A stretch of DNA of 64,000 bases. It comes from JAFGBM01 sp964610155 (GTDB taxonomy: Bacteria; Actinomycetota; Actinomycetes; Actinomycetales; Demequinaceae). Below are positions 16,658 through 26,237 of the stretch, one piece after another; position 1 is the stretch's first letter; each line of letters begins with the position of its first letter. The stretch is taken from contig CAZSUY010000005.1 of assembly GCA_964610155.1 (NCBI GenBank), forward strand, positions 1 to 64,000. The letters run 5' to 3'. The position numbers and the translations under genes are program-made. A model generated the notes under the pieces. It saw only the letters and a program-made list of their open reading frames with translations. It was not told where the DNA came from and did no database searches.

Positions 16658-17014
16658 GTGACGACCAAGCGTCGGTGTTCGAAGACGCCATGCGGGAGAC
16701 CGGCCCAGGCGACCCTTACGTACGTCTATGCCGATTCCTGTGTGGTCGTCGGGGCCCTCTCTCATCACGCCGAGCCCCACTCCTATGACCTGTGCGTCCA
16801 ACATGCGGATAGTTTCACGGCCCCGCGGGGCTGGGACATCGTTCACCTTCAGCAGGAGTTCGCCGACCCTCCCCCGTCCCCCGACGACATAGACGCCCTG
16901 GCCAGGGCGGTCCGCGAGGCCGGTCGACCCAGGGACGTCGAGAAGAAGGCGTCAGAGGCGGTTCCCGAGCCCCCCCGCCGGGGTCACCTTCGTGTGGTGT
17001 CATCGGAGGCATGA
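16658..17014 (+). CDS. DUF3499 family protein
   Basis: Small actinobacterial protein (118 aa) with a conserved N-terminus: RRCSKTPCGRPAQATLTYVY, a further YDLCVQHADSFTAPRGW and a variable tail. The paired Cys and His residues suggest a metal-binding ribbon. Function unknown. GTG start at 16658, with a TAGCGT hexamer 9 nt before it, compatible with a leaderless transcript. It precedes the phosphomannomutase gene, as in mycobacteria (Rv3259 region). Confidence 0.85.
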   Translation: MTTKRRCSKTPCGRPAQATLTYVYADSCVVVGALSHHAEPHSYDLCVQHADSFTAPRGWDIVHLQQEFADPPPSPDDIDALARAVREAGRPRDVEKKASEAVPEPPRRGHLRVVSSEA

Positions 17015-17033
17015 CGCCGACTACGGTAGTGGC

Positions 17034-18458
17034 GTGATCGATTCGCCCGACCTCTCCGGCCTCATCAAGTCCTACGACGTCCGTGGCGTATGGGGCAAGG
17101 ACCTCACCGCACACGTCACCAGTGCTATCGGGGCGGCTTTTGCCGATGTCGTCGTGCTCGCCGACGGGGCCAGGACCGTCGTCATCGGACGGGACATGAG
17201 GGAGTCCGGCCCGGCACTTGCTGAGGCCTTCGCCTCCGGCCTCGCTTCAAGGGGCGTCGACACCATCCTCATCGGCCTCTGTTCGACGGATGGCCTGTAC
17301 CACGCCTCCGGTGCGATGGAAATCCCCGGCGCCATGATCACGGCAAGCCACAACCCCGCCGAGTACAACGGCATCAAACTCTGTCGATCGCGGGCTAGGG
17401 CAGTTGGGGAGAATACGGGACTTGCGGATGCACGGGTTTTGGCGACGAGATACCTCGCCGAGGGCATTCCCGTGGTTGAGCGAAGGGGATCGACAACCGA
17501 ACGGGACATGCTCGCGGAATACGGAGCGTTCCTGCGCTCGCTCGTCGATCTCTCAGCGATCCGTCCTATGACTGTCGTCGTGGATGCCGCGAATGGGATG
17601 GGGGGCTACACGGTGCCAGCCGTGCTCGGAACGGAGGCGGGATTGCCCCCCCTCCCGCTTGTGATCGTCCCCCTCTACTTCGAGCTCGATGGAGCCTTCC
17701 CCAACCACGAGGCGAATCCTCTTCAGACGGAGAATCTCCGTGACCTTCAAGAGGCGGTTAGGGAACATGGCGCCGATATCGGACTGGCCTTCGATGGCGA
17801 CGCTGATCGATGCTTTGTCGTTGACGAGCGCGGTGAGATCGTCAAGCCCTCGACCATCACGGCGCTCGTCGGGGTCCGGGAGGCCGAAGGGGAGCTAGAG
17901 GCAGGCCGCACCCCGACCATCATCCACAACCTCATCTCGTCAAGGGCCGTGCCGGAGGCGCTGACGGCCGCTGGGGCTATCCCCGTTCGATCGAGGGTGG
18001 GCCACTCCTTCATCAAGGCGGAGATGGCCAGCCTCGACGCCGTGTTCGGCGGGGAGCACTCCGCCCACTACTACTTCAGAGATTTCTTCTTCGCCGATTC
18101 CGGAATGCTGGCGGCGATGCATGTGCTTGCCGCGCTCGGGGAACAGGATCTCCCGCTATCCGGCCTTCTCGCGGAGTACGACCCGTACGTGGCCTCGGGG
18201 GAGATCAACTCCACCGTGCCCACCGTCGAAGGGGCAATCGAGCGGGTCAGGAAGGCCTTTGCAAACCCCAAGGTAACTACCGATGACCTCGACGGATTGA
18301 CCGTGAGCCACTGGGGGGAGGAGCCGAGATGGTGGTTCAACGTCAGGCCGTCGAACACCGAGCCCCTCGTCAGGCTGAACGCGGAGGCTGCCGATCCGGG
18401 TGTTCTTGAAGACCTCCGGGATCGGGTCCTGAACGTCATCCGGGTGGCGGAGGACTAG
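17034..18458 (+). CDS. manB: phosphomannomutase/phosphoglucomutase
   Basis: Interconverts mannose 6-phosphate and mannose 1-phosphate (possibly also glucose phosphates), feeding GDP-mannose and envelope glycans. Seen: N-terminal SYDVRGVWG, the phosphoserine loop TASHNPAEYNGIK, the Mg loop DGDADRCF and the C-terminal phosphate-binding RPSNTEPLVR. Full four-domain length, about 474 aa. I take the GTG at 17034 as the start; the extension to 16992 overlaps the DUF3499 gene and is not conserved-looking. Confidence 0.94.
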   Translation: MIDSPDLSGLIKSYDVRGVWGKDLTAHVTSAIGAAFADVVVLADGARTVVIGRDMRESGPALAEAFASGLASRGVDTILIGLCSTDGLYHASGAMEIPGAMITASHNPAEYNGIKLCRSRARAVGENTGLADARVLATRYLAEGIPVVERRGSTTERDMLAEYGAFLRSLVDLSAIRPMTVVVDAANGMGGYTVPAVLGTEAGLPPLPLVIVPLYFELDGAFPNHEANPLQTENLRDLQEAVREHGADIGLAFDGDADRCFVVDERGEIVKPSTITALVGVREAEGELEAGRTPTIIHNLISSRAVPEALTAAGAIPVRSRVGHSFIKAEMASLDAVFGGEHSAHYYFRDFFFADSGMLAAMHVLAALGEQDLPLSGLLAEYDPYVASGEINSTVPTVEGAIERVRKAFANPKVTTDDLDGLTVSHWGEEPRWWFNVRPSNTEPLVRLNAEAADPGVLEDLRDRVLNVIRVAED

Positions 18459-18460
18459 GG

Positions 18461-19381
18461 ATGCCGACGAAGGTCGGGCGGAAGGCCATTTTCGCGGCGC
18501 TGAGCGCGAACCTTGGACTCGCGGCGACCAAGTTCGTCGCCTTCCTCTTGACGGGTTCGTCCGCGATGCTGGCGGAGTCCGTCCACTCCGTGGCGGACTC
18601 CGGAAACCAGGTGCTGCTTCTTGTCGGTGGACACCGGGCCCGGCGGGAAGAAACGGATCGGCACCCCTTCGGATATGCCAGGGCTCGGTATTATTACGCC
18701 TTCCTCGTTGCCGTCGTCCTCTTCACCGTCGGCGGGATGTACGCGATGACGGAGGCCTGGCACAAGTATTCGCATCCCGAACCGATTGTTTCATGGCGGT
18801 GGGTTCCTCTCGCCGTCCTCGGCGTTGGATTCCTCCTTGAGCTCCTTTCGATCAGGACCGCGATCGGGGAGGCCGACTTGGTGAGGGGTTCGCTCGGGTG
18901 GGTGTCCTATATCCGACGCTCGAAGAGCCCCGAGATCCCCATCATCCTTTTAGAGGACCTTGCGGCGCTCATCGGGTTGACGTTCGCGGCCTGCGGTGTG
19001 GGCTTGACTCTGGCGACTGGCGATGGAAGGTGGGACGCCGCAGGGACCGCGGCCATCGGCCTCCTGCTTGTGGCGGTCGCCATCGTCCTTGGCATAGAGA
19101 CCAAGTCCATGCTCATGGGGGAATCGGCGAGTCCCGATGACCTGAAACGCGTGAGGGAGGCCCTCGCCCAATCCAATCTTGGGGATGTGGTGCACCTCCG
19201 CACCATGCATCTTGGGCCGGACGACCTGCTGGTGGCCGCTAAGGTTGCCCTACCGGGCACGATACGGCTCAAGGATGCCGCCGCCCTGGTCGATGAGGCC
19301 GAGGCTCGCATACGGGTAGACGTACCGGCGGCCCGCCTCATCTACCTGGAGACCGACGTGAGAAAGGAAGGTGCCAAGTGA
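18461..19381 (+). CDS. cation diffusion facilitator family transporter
   Basis: CDF-type metal/proton antiporter with about six membrane helices and a cytoplasmic C-terminal domain. Seen: ESVHSVADSGNQ in helix 2 and LLEDLAALIGLTFA in helix 5. The second motif, with Glu-Asp in place of the usual His-Asp pair, is typical of the SLC30A9-like branch. The C-terminal domain (about 220-306) has the ferredoxin-like pattern. 306 aa. Begins 2 bp after manB and overlaps ahcY by GTGA. Metal specificity cannot be told. Confidence 0.9.
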   Translation: MPTKVGRKAIFAALSANLGLAATKFVAFLLTGSSAMLAESVHSVADSGNQVLLLVGGHRARREETDRHPFGYARARYYYAFLVAVVLFTVGGMYAMTEAWHKYSHPEPIVSWRWVPLAVLGVGFLLELLSIRTAIGEADLVRGSLGWVSYIRRSKSPEIPIILLEDLAALIGLTFAACGVGLTLATGDGRWDAAGTAAIGLLLVAVAIVLGIETKSMLMGESASPDDLKRVREALAQSNLGDVVHLRTMHLGPDDLLVAAKVALPGTIRLKDAAALVDEAEARIRVDVPAARLIYLETDVRKEGAK

Positions 19382-20823
19382 CAGGCCTCGAATTCATCGT
19401 CGTCGATCTCGGGCTTGCGTCCGCGGGTAGGCATCAGATGGATCTCGCCGAACACGAGATGCCCGGGTTGATGGCGCTCCGCTTGGAGTTCGCCGCGGCC
19501 CAACCGCTTGCGGGGGCACGCATCGCGGGATCCCTTCACATGACCGTCCAGACGGCCGTCCTCATCGAGACTCTGGCAGCCTTGGGGGCCGATGTCCGAT
19601 GGGCCTCCTGCAACGTGTTCTCTACTCAGGATGAGGCGGCCGCGGCCGTCGCGCTCGGGGCGGGGACCCTCGATGCCCCGGCAGGAGTGCCGGTATTCGC
19701 CGTCAAGGGGGAATCGGTGGAGGAATACTGGGAATACACCGACCGGATCCTGACGTGGGAAGGAAGCGACGGCCCCACACTCATCGTCGACGACGGGGGC
19801 GATGCCACCCGGCTCGTCCACGAGGGCGTCGCGGCGGAGGCAGCCGGTTCCGTTCCCGCCGGGCTCGATCCGGAGGATGAGGGCTACCATCGCGAAACCG
19901 AGGCCATGCGCGCTATCCTGCGCCGGTCACTCGCGGCGGATCCGGCGCGATTCACCCGTATGGCGGCGGGTATCGTCGGCGTGAGCGAGGAAACGACGAC
20001 TGGTGTTGGCCGCTTGGCCCGGCTTCACGAGCGAGGTGGGCTCCTCTTCCCGGCCATCAACGTCAACGATTCGGTCACCAAGTCGAAGTTCGACAACCGG
20101 TACGGGATCCGCCACTCACTTCCGGATGGTCTCAACCGTGCCACGGACGTGCTCATCGGCGGCAAGGTCGCGGTGGTCGCCGGCTACGGAGATGTGGGAA
20201 AGGGTGCGGCGGAGGCCCTTCGCGGGCAGGGGGCTCGGGTCATCGTCACGGAGGTGGATCCGATCTGCGCGCTTCAGGCTGCAATGGACGGCTATCAGGT
20301 TGCCCGCCTCGACGATGTGGTGGCCGATGCGGACTTCTTCATCACCACGACGGGGGGTCGGGACGTGGTGAAGCTCTCCCACCTCCGAGCGATGAAGGAC
20401 AAGGCAATCGTTGGGAACATCGGACACTTCGACGATGAAATCGATATGGCTGGCCTTGCCGCGTCCGAAGCGAAGAGGGTGCCGGTCAAGCCCCAGGTCG
20501 ACGAGTGGGTGTTCCCGGACGGGCACTCGGTGATCCTCCTGAGCGAGGGCAGGCTGCTCAACCTCGGGAACGCCACCGGGCACCCCTCCTTCGTCATGAG
20601 CGCGTCCTTTGCCAATCAGGTGCTCGCCCAGATCGAGCTGTGGACCAGGCGGGATGACTATCCCGTGGGTGTTCACCGACTCCCCAAGCTCCTCGATGAA
20701 AAGGTCGCCAGGCTCCATATAGACGCCCTCGGCGTTGATCTGACGACGCTTACCCCCCGCCAGGCGGACTACCTCGGCGTGCCCGTCGAGGGGCCCTACA
20801 AACCCGATCATTACCGCTACTAG
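19378..20823 (+). CDS. ahcY: adenosylhomocysteinase
   Basis: Hydrolyses S-adenosylhomocysteine to adenosine and homocysteine in the methyl cycle, NAD-dependent. Seen: SLHMTVQTAVLIETL near the N-terminus, NVNDSVTKSKFDNRYG (catalytic Lys/Asp), the NAD-binding VVAGYGDVGKGAAEAL, the HFDDEID segment and the C-terminal KPDHYRY. 481 aa, family length. GTG start overlapping the end of the cation transporter gene, so translation is likely coupled. Convergent with the RDD gene, 3 bp between stops. Confidence 0.97.
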   Translation: MTGLEFIVVDLGLASAGRHQMDLAEHEMPGLMALRLEFAAAQPLAGARIAGSLHMTVQTAVLIETLAALGADVRWASCNVFSTQDEAAAAVALGAGTLDAPAGVPVFAVKGESVEEYWEYTDRILTWEGSDGPTLIVDDGGDATRLVHEGVAAEAAGSVPAGLDPEDEGYHRETEAMRAILRRSLAADPARFTRMAAGIVGVSEETTTGVGRLARLHERGGLLFPAINVNDSVTKSKFDNRYGIRHSLPDGLNRATDVLIGGKVAVVAGYGDVGKGAAEALRGQGARVIVTEVDPICALQAAMDGYQVARLDDVVADADFFITTTGGRDVVKLSHLRAMKDKAIVGNIGHFDDEIDMAGLAASEAKRVPVKPQVDEWVFPDGHSVILLSEGRLLNLGNATGHPSFVMSASFANQVLAQIELWTRRDDYPVGVHRLPKLLDEKVARLHIDALGVDLTTLTPRQADYLGVPVEGPYKPDHYRY

Positions 20824-20826
20824 GGT

Positions 20827-21657
20827 CTAGTCCTCCACATCGGGGACCCCGTGGGGCAGGCGGCGGAGCATTTCGGACTCGGCAATGGACCTCCTGGACT
20901 GTCGGATCAAGAACTCATACTCGCGATCCCTGCGGGAAGCCAGCACGGCCGAGATGAAGGTCTCCGGATGGGTCCCTCGCGGGGGAGGGGGGGCGACGAG
21001 GACTCCCATCTCCTCGGCGATGATGTTTCCGAGCCGAGCTCTTGCCTCCGGTCGAAGGCTGTGGGCACGCCCGAGGAAGAGCCGAGCCGTGAGGGCAAGC
21101 CCATCGGGGAGGCGTCGGATGTCGGCCTTTCCGGCCCAATCCTCAAGGCCCGCGGGCATGCCAATGGGGGGGAGGGCTCGCGTGCCACCACGGGTTCGAA
21201 GCGCGTAGGTGCCGGCGAGGTAGTCGCCGAGTCGCTTTCCCCGGCGACTGCAGAAGGCTACGGTTACGGCGATACCCCCGAGCGTTCCATAGACCTCGAA
21301 TACTCCGAGAAGCGCACGGATGAATGCGTGACGGAACGAGATGGGCCCGCCGTCGTCCCTGATGATGCGGATTCCAACGGCGGCACGCCCGAGGCTCTGA
21401 CCTCGGGTGAGGGTTTCGATCGTCGAAGGAATGACCAAGTAGACGAAGACGATGAGCAGGATGACCATCGCGTTCGCTAGGGCCTCATTCACGTAGAAGG
21501 CGAAGGCGATGAAGATCTCAACGAGTATGTAGGTTGCGACACCAAGAGCGAACGCGTCGATGATGCCGGAACCGATGCGAAGGGTGACGGGTGCGGAACC
21601 GGCCTCGAGGCGCACTCCTTCCCCGATGAGAATCTCATCCTCCAGGTTGGTCACCAT
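20827..21657 (-). CDS. RDD family membrane protein
   Basis: Residues about 20-170 form an RDD domain with three helices (IIDAFALGVATYILVEIFIA, ALANAMVILLIVFVYLV and a third) and the motif TRGQSLGRAAVGIRIIRDDG. The C-terminal ~110 residues are soluble and charged, of unknown function. The start at 21657 (MVTNLEDEIL) leaves 33 bp to the divergent SpoIIM start at 21691; the longer extension to 21918 would run across that gene. RDD and SpoIIM proteins are regular neighbours in actinobacteria. 276 aa. Confidence 0.85.
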   Translation of the reverse strand: MVTNLEDEILIGEGVRLEAGSAPVTLRIGSGIIDAFALGVATYILVEIFIAFAFYVNEALANAMVILLIVFVYLVIPSTIETLTRGQSLGRAAVGIRIIRDDGGPISFRHAFIRALLGVFEVYGTLGGIAVTVAFCSRRGKRLGDYLAGTYALRTRGGTRALPPIGMPAGLEDWAGKADIRRLPDGLALTARLFLGRAHSLRPEARARLGNIIAEEMGVLVAPPPPRGTHPETFISAVLASRRDREYEFLIRQSRRSIAESEMLRRLPHGVPDVED

Positions 21658-21690
21658 GCCTCCTTGGCTCTGATATGGCATGGTAGCGGC

Positions 21691-22686
21691 ATGGACATCG
21701 ACGCGCTCAGCGCCGCGAGGAAGCAGAGGTGGGCACGGCTCTCTGAGCTCTCCAAGGGGAGGACCCTGACCGGTGCCGAGTCCGACGAACTTACCCGGCT
21801 CTTCCAGCAGACGGCGGGGGATCTTTCCACGGTTCAGTCGACCGCCCCCGAGCCCGGGCTCATCGCCCGGCTCTCCCTTGCGCTGGCGGGGGCTCGGGTG
21901 TGGATGACGGGTGCCCATGCTCCATCGACCGCCGAATTTCGGAAGGTCATCACCCGTGAGCTACCCGCAGCGCTCTATCGCGTGCGGTGGTGGTCGGTTG
22001 CGGTGGCGGGGGCCTTCCTCCTGATCGCCGTCGTCACGGCCATTCACACCCTCAACACGCCGGGGGTTCTGGATCTCGCAGGAAGCGCGGGGGAGCGGGC
22101 GACCATTGCCCAACATGAGTTCGAGAACTACTACAGCGAATACGACGCGAGCTCCTTCGCGGCTGAGGTGTGGACGAACAACTGGTGGCTTGCCGCGCAG
22201 TGCTTCCTGTATGGGCTCACGGGACTTGTCCCGATTTTCGTTGTTTATCAGAACGCCGTCAGCGTTGGGGTCATTGCGGCGATCATGGCCGAGCATGGGA
22301 TGCTCGGCCTATTCTTCCAGTTGATCTCGCCGCACGGGTTGCTGGAATTGAGCGCGGTCCTGGTTGCGGCCGCGGTGGGGCTTCGGCTGTTCTGGACGAT
22401 GCTCGTGCCGGGGGCCAGGACCCGGGGAAAGGCCCTCGGGGAGGAGGGACGGGCGGCCGTGACGATCACGCTCGCCCTTGCGGTTACCCTCCTCATTTCC
22501 GGCTTGCTGGAGGCCTTTGTCACGCCCAGCCGCCTGCCCTGGGCCGTCAAGGATGCAATCGGCGTGGTCGCGCTCGCCGGATTTTGGGCGTTCGTCTTCA
22601 TCGTCGGCCGGGCGGCCGTCAACGAGGGAGCGACGGGTGACATCGAGGGAGATTTTGCTGTAGCGACGATTCCCGTTGCGGCGTAG
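21691..22686 (+). CDS. SpoIIM-like stage II sporulation protein M family membrane protein
   Basis: Integral membrane protein with 5-6 helices, of the SpoIIM/DUF95 family. Seen: FENYYSEYDASSFAAEVWTN, the family pattern NNWWLAAQCFLYGLTGLVPIF, then PHGLLELSAVLVAAAVGLRL. 331 aa from the ATG at 21691, with an earlier in-frame ATG at 21664 less likely. In this neighbourhood (RDD, DUF58, MoxR, DUF4350, DUF4129) the family is presumably involved in envelope maintenance rather than sporulation; that is inference. Convergent with the DUF58 gene with no gap. Confidence 0.88.
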   Translation: MDIDALSAARKQRWARLSELSKGRTLTGAESDELTRLFQQTAGDLSTVQSTAPEPGLIARLSLALAGARVWMTGAHAPSTAEFRKVITRELPAALYRVRWWSVAVAGAFLLIAVVTAIHTLNTPGVLDLAGSAGERATIAQHEFENYYSEYDASSFAAEVWTNNWWLAAQCFLYGLTGLVPIFVVYQNAVSVGVIAAIMAEHGMLGLFFQLISPHGLLELSAVLVAAAVGLRLFWTMLVPGARTRGKALGEEGRAAVTITLALAVTLLISGLLEAFVTPSRLPWAVKDAIGVVALAGFWAFVFIVGRAAVNEGATGDIEGDFAVATIPVAA

Positions 22687-23979
22687 TCAGAGCCTCCCGG
22701 CCGCCTTGAGCCTGAGGTAGGTATCCGCGAGTGTGGGGGCGAGTTCGCCGGGCAGACCCCGAACGATCTCCGCTCCCAGTTGACGAAGTCTCATCGCGAG
22801 GGCCGAGGTCTCCAGGCGTCCCCGTTCCGCTGCGGCTGCGTTGTAGAGGTCGGCCACATCCGTCCTGGCGGAGGCCAACTCCGCGAGCTCGGGATCCTCG
22901 ACGCTCGCGACGACGACCTGGTGCCGCTGACTCAGGGAGGCGACGGCATCGGCGAGGCCGTTGTCCAGCCCGGAGGGATCGATGGTCGTCAGGAGGACGA
23001 CAAGGGAGCGCTGGGAGAGCCTGTCCTGGATGAGGCGAAGGGCACCCGGCCAGTCCGGTTCGACGAGGTTCGGTTGGGCGACGGCGAGGGCCTCGGCAAG
23101 CGCGGGCATGAGGCGGGGTCCGGTGGAACCGAGGGCTCGCGCCCTTTCCTTTCGATCGAAGGCCACCACCTGAACGCGGTCACCGGCATGCGCGGCGAGG
23201 GCGGACAGGAGGAGGGCGGCCTCGATCGAGGCATCGAGTCGGGGCGCGTCCCCGACCCTTCCGGCCGAGAGGCGGGATGTGTCGACGAGGATGAAGACCC
23301 TCCTGTCCCGCTCGGGGCGGAAGGTCTTGACGAGCACCTCAGCCCGTCGGGCGCTTGACCTCCAATCGATGTTGCGGACGTCATCCCCGATGACGTACTC
23401 CCGAAGCGAGTCGAACTCGCTACCCGCCCCGCGCATGTTTACGGAGGCCCGCCCGTCGATCTCCCTCAGGAGTGCCAGGCGCGAGGGAAGGTGGCGGCGG
23501 GAGGCGAACTCGGGGAGGACTCGGAGGGTCTCCCGCCGGGGGATCGAGCGTTGACGCCCGGCCAAGCGTAGGGGGCCCTCGAGTCGAATGGTGAGGTCAC
23601 CGGAGTGGCGGTCCCCCCTGCGGGTGGGGACCAGCGGGGTTATGAACTTCCGTGTCTCGAGTAGCCCGATATCGAATCGATGACGATTGACTCCAGCCCC
23701 GGCCGAGGGCTCCCAGGCGTCGCGGATGGCTCCCCGTATTCGGCCCCGCGAGAGGTTGGCGAGACTCACCGTTGCGGCGGTCTTCTGACCCAGGCGGACC
23801 GACCGGGGAACCACGCTTTTCACCCCGAGCCCGGTCACGGTGGGGGCAAGGGCGGCGTCGAGCAGCGCGAGACCAATGGTGCTGACGAGCCAGGCCCAGG
23901 CGATGGTCTTATCGTGCGCAAGGAACGTCGGCACGGCCCCCAGGGCCGCGAGGAGGGCCGTCCAACCGGTGATGTACAC
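22687..23979 (-). CDS. DUF58 domain protein
   Basis: Protein of the MoxR-associated DUF58 (vWA-like) family. Two N-terminal helices (about 5-50), then beta-rich sequence, then the DUF58 core GSEFDSLREYVIGDDVRNIDWRSSARR, followed by a vWA-like part with ILVDTSRLSAGR. 430 aa, GTG start. Stands 3 bp downstream of the moxR stop. Thought to act with MoxR ATPases in assembling or remodelling membrane proteins. Confidence 0.92.
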   Translation of the reverse strand: MYITGWTALLAALGAVPTFLAHDKTIAWAWLVSTIGLALLDAALAPTVTGLGVKSVVPRSVRLGQKTAATVSLANLSRGRIRGAIRDAWEPSAGAGVNRHRFDIGLLETRKFITPLVPTRRGDRHSGDLTIRLEGPLRLAGRQRSIPRRETLRVLPEFASRRHLPSRLALLREIDGRASVNMRGAGSEFDSLREYVIGDDVRNIDWRSSARRAEVLVKTFRPERDRRVFILVDTSRLSAGRVGDAPRLDASIEAALLLSALAAHAGDRVQVVAFDRKERARALGSTGPRLMPALAEALAVAQPNLVEPDWPGALRLIQDRLSQRSLVVLLTTIDPSGLDNGLADAVASLSQRHQVVVASVEDPELAELASARTDVADLYNAAAAERGRLETSALAMRLRQLGAEIVRGLPGELAPTLADTYLRLKAAGRL

Positions 23980-23982
23980 GGG

Positions 23983-25023
23983 CTACCGGGGAACGCCGAC
24001 CGTCGCGAGCACGGAGTCAAGGACCGTCGCGGGGGTGACCCCCTCGAGTTCCGCCTCCGCCCTCACCTGCATGCGGTGGGTGAGGGTGGAAGCGGCGAGG
24101 GATTTGACATCATCGGGAGAGACAAAGTCGTTTCCCCGGAGCCACGCCCACGCCCTCGAGGTGGCGGCAAGGGCGGTCGCCCCGCGGGGGGACACCCCGA
24201 GCGAGATCGAAGGGGATTCCCGGGTGGCGCGACAGATGTCGACGATGTAGCCCAAGATGTCGGGTGAGATCTCCACCTTGGAGACCGCGGTCCTTCCCTT
24301 GTCGAGGTCGGAGGTTTTTGCGACGGCTCGCATCCCTGCCGCCTTGAGGTCGCGGGGGTTGAATCCCGCCGAGTGCCGCCGGAGAACCTCGGTCTCGACC
24401 TCCCGTTCCGGAAGCGGAATTGAGATCTTGAGGAGGAATCGGTCGATCTGGGCCTCGGGGAGAGGGTAGGTACCCTCGTATTCCACGGGGTTCTGTGTCG
24501 CGATGACAAGGAAGGGTTCCGGAAGTAGACGCGCGACCCCGTCGCTCGTGACCTGCCGTTCCTCCATCGCCTCGAGCAGGGAGGACTGTGTCTTCGGTGG
24601 CGTCCGGTTGATCTCATCGGCGAGCATGAGGTTGGTGAAGACCGGACCCTCCCGGAACGAGAACGCGGCCGTCTTTGCGTCGAACACAAGTGAGCCGGTC
24701 ACGTCGCCGGGCATGAGGTCTGGGGTGAATTGAACCCGCTTGAAGTCGAGGTCGAGGGCGGCCGAAAGGGCCCGAACGAGAAGGGTCTTCGCTACGCCAG
24801 GCACGCCCTCGAGGAGAACGTGGCCACGGCAGAGAAGCGCGATGACGAGGCCGGTTACGGCGGCATCCATGCCGACCACCGCCTTGCCAACCTCGGAACG
24901 GATGGCGGTCAAGGATTCGCGCACCGCTGCGTCGGAGGACTTCGCCCGGGTTGGTGGGGGAGCCGGGGGCGGTGGGGGAGCCGGGGGCGGTGGGGGAGCC
25001 GGGGGCGGTGGGGTGTCGGTCAC
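23983..25023 (-). CDS. MoxR-type AAA+ ATPase
   Basis: AAA+ chaperone of the MoxR family. Seen: Walker A GVPGVAKT, Walker B MLADEINR, sensor 1 ATQNPVEYEGTYPLPEAQIDRF and a C-terminal lid. The N-terminus has a Pro/Ala stretch of about 20 residues encoded by three 18-bp repeats. GTG start overlapping the upstream DUF4350 stop (GTGA). 346 aa. Works presumably with the DUF58 protein encoded next. Confidence 0.94.
   Translation of the reverse strand: MTDTPPPPAPPPPPAPPPPPAPPPTRAKSSDAAVRESLTAIRSEVGKAVVGMDAAVTGLVIALLCRGHVLLEGVPGVAKTLLVRALSAALDLDFKRVQFTPDLMPGDVTGSLVFDAKTAAFSFREGPVFTNLMLADEINRTPPKTQSSLLEAMEERQVTSDGVARLLPEPFLVIATQNPVEYEGTYPLPEAQIDRFLLKISIPLPEREVETEVLRRHSAGFNPRDLKAAGMRAVAKTSDLDKGRTAVSKVEISPDILGYIVDICRATRESPSISLGVSPRGATALAATSRAWAWLRGNDFVSPDDVKSLAASTLTHRMQVRAEAELEGVTPATVLDSVLATVGVPR
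24957..25011. repeat. 18-bp tandem repeat (x3) coding Pro/Ala stretch in moxR
   Basis: The unit GTGGGGGAGCCGGGGGCG is repeated three times without change inside the moxR coding region, giving PPPAPP-type repeats near the N-terminus. Copy number could vary between strains by slippage without breaking the frame. Confidence 0.8.
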
Positions 25024-26237
25024 GGTCGTTGAACCTCTCTCTCCAGGGAATCGAGTTCATTCGCCAGGTCCATCATGGCCCGTTCGCTCGCGGGGGGTGG
25101 ACCATACAGAAGCCACTCAATGCGGGCGGCGTTCAGATGGCTCGTCCGGGACACGGCCGCAACGAGGGCCGAAGCCTCGGCAGTCCGGGGCACCCCGAGG
25201 CGCCGTCCCATCCTTTCGGCAGTGGCCGCGCGGAGGGCCGCCGATGCGCGCCCGTACGCCCGGGCGCGTCGGTAGAGTCGTCCCCTGCCCCTTGCTGATT
25301 CCGAGGCGTGGACGACGATGGGCAGCGGTTCCCCAAGAAGGGGTCCCATGCGCCTGCCCCGCCACAGCGCCGCGACGAGACCGGCAAGGCCGAGGGCGAA
25401 GAGCGCATCGCCCGACCCCGCTGGGAGGAAGCCGGGCTGGACGGTGACGTGATCGGGGGCAGGCTCCTTGGGAGACCCGGAGTAGGTCAGGGTCGTGGTG
25501 TCGTCGAAGGCGGCGGTGTACCAGACCAGGTTCGCATTGGCACCGAGGGTTCGGAAGACGAGGGCGGCGTTGCCCTCCTTCGCAAGGTTCTCGTTCATCG
25601 CGATCACGGGGTCCGTGATGAGACGGATCCGGCGATTGTCCTGGGACAGTGCCACGTAGGTGCCGTATCCATCGTCATTGGCGAAGCACACCGTTGCATA
25701 CTCCGATGAGAGGGAGATCGCCCTAGGATCGATGGCCGTGATGCGTTCGGCGGCGATTGCATCGGCATCAGGGCAGTCGGCGTCCCTGAGTTCCTCGTCC
25801 CACCCCGAGTATTCCTCGAGGCCAGCCGTAAGGGATTGAAGGAGGTCCCGGCTCACCCCGATGAATACAACGTCTCCGGGGTAGTCAAGGATCGAATCGA
25901 TCTGGTAGCCGCTCAGCATGCTCGGGAAGGTGATGGCCAGCGTCGTCGTCTCCGGGTCCCGGATCATGGCGCGGCTGAGATGCGCGATCTCGCGCACCCG
26001 GACGCCTTGACGCCCAAGGATCTCGGCGGTCGCCATCGCGCCATCTGGGTAAGGGTTCCTGGTCGACATGGTTGCGGACGATGTGGGATTGTCCCTCACG
26101 ATCGCGAGGATGATGATCGCAACGAGCGCAAAGGCGACAAACAGCCAGAACCGGAGGCGCCACAGTCGGGATCGGAGCGAGGGGCCCGCGACGGGAACGG
26201 TGTATCCCTCGCGCTCGGCGAGATCGGTGGCGGTCAT
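25020..26237 (-). CDS. DUF4350 domain membrane protein
   Basis: One membrane helix near the N-terminus (about 28-47, RFWLFVAFALVAIIILAIV), an extracytoplasmic DUF4350-like domain (NPYPDGAMATAEILGRQGVRVREI and onward), a second helix (DALFALGLAGLVAALW) and a cytoplasmic C-terminal tail with conserved Arg/Tyr. 405 aa. Overlaps the DUF4129 gene upstream and moxR downstream by 4 bp each, so it belongs to one operon. Function unknown. Confidence 0.86.
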   Translation of the reverse strand: MTATDLAEREGYTVPVAGPSLRSRLWRLRFWLFVAFALVAIIILAIVRDNPTSSATMSTRNPYPDGAMATAEILGRQGVRVREIAHLSRAMIRDPETTTLAITFPSMLSGYQIDSILDYPGDVVFIGVSRDLLQSLTAGLEEYSGWDEELRDADCPDADAIAAERITAIDPRAISLSSEYATVCFANDDGYGTYVALSQDNRRIRLITDPVIAMNENLAKEGNAALVFRTLGANANLVWYTAAFDDTTTLTYSGSPKEPAPDHVTVQPGFLPAGSGDALFALGLAGLVAALWRGRRMGPLLGEPLPIVVHASESARGRGRLYRRARAYGRASAALRAATAERMGRRLGVPRTAEASALVAAVSRTSHLNAARIEWLLYGPPPASERAMMDLANELDSLEREVQRP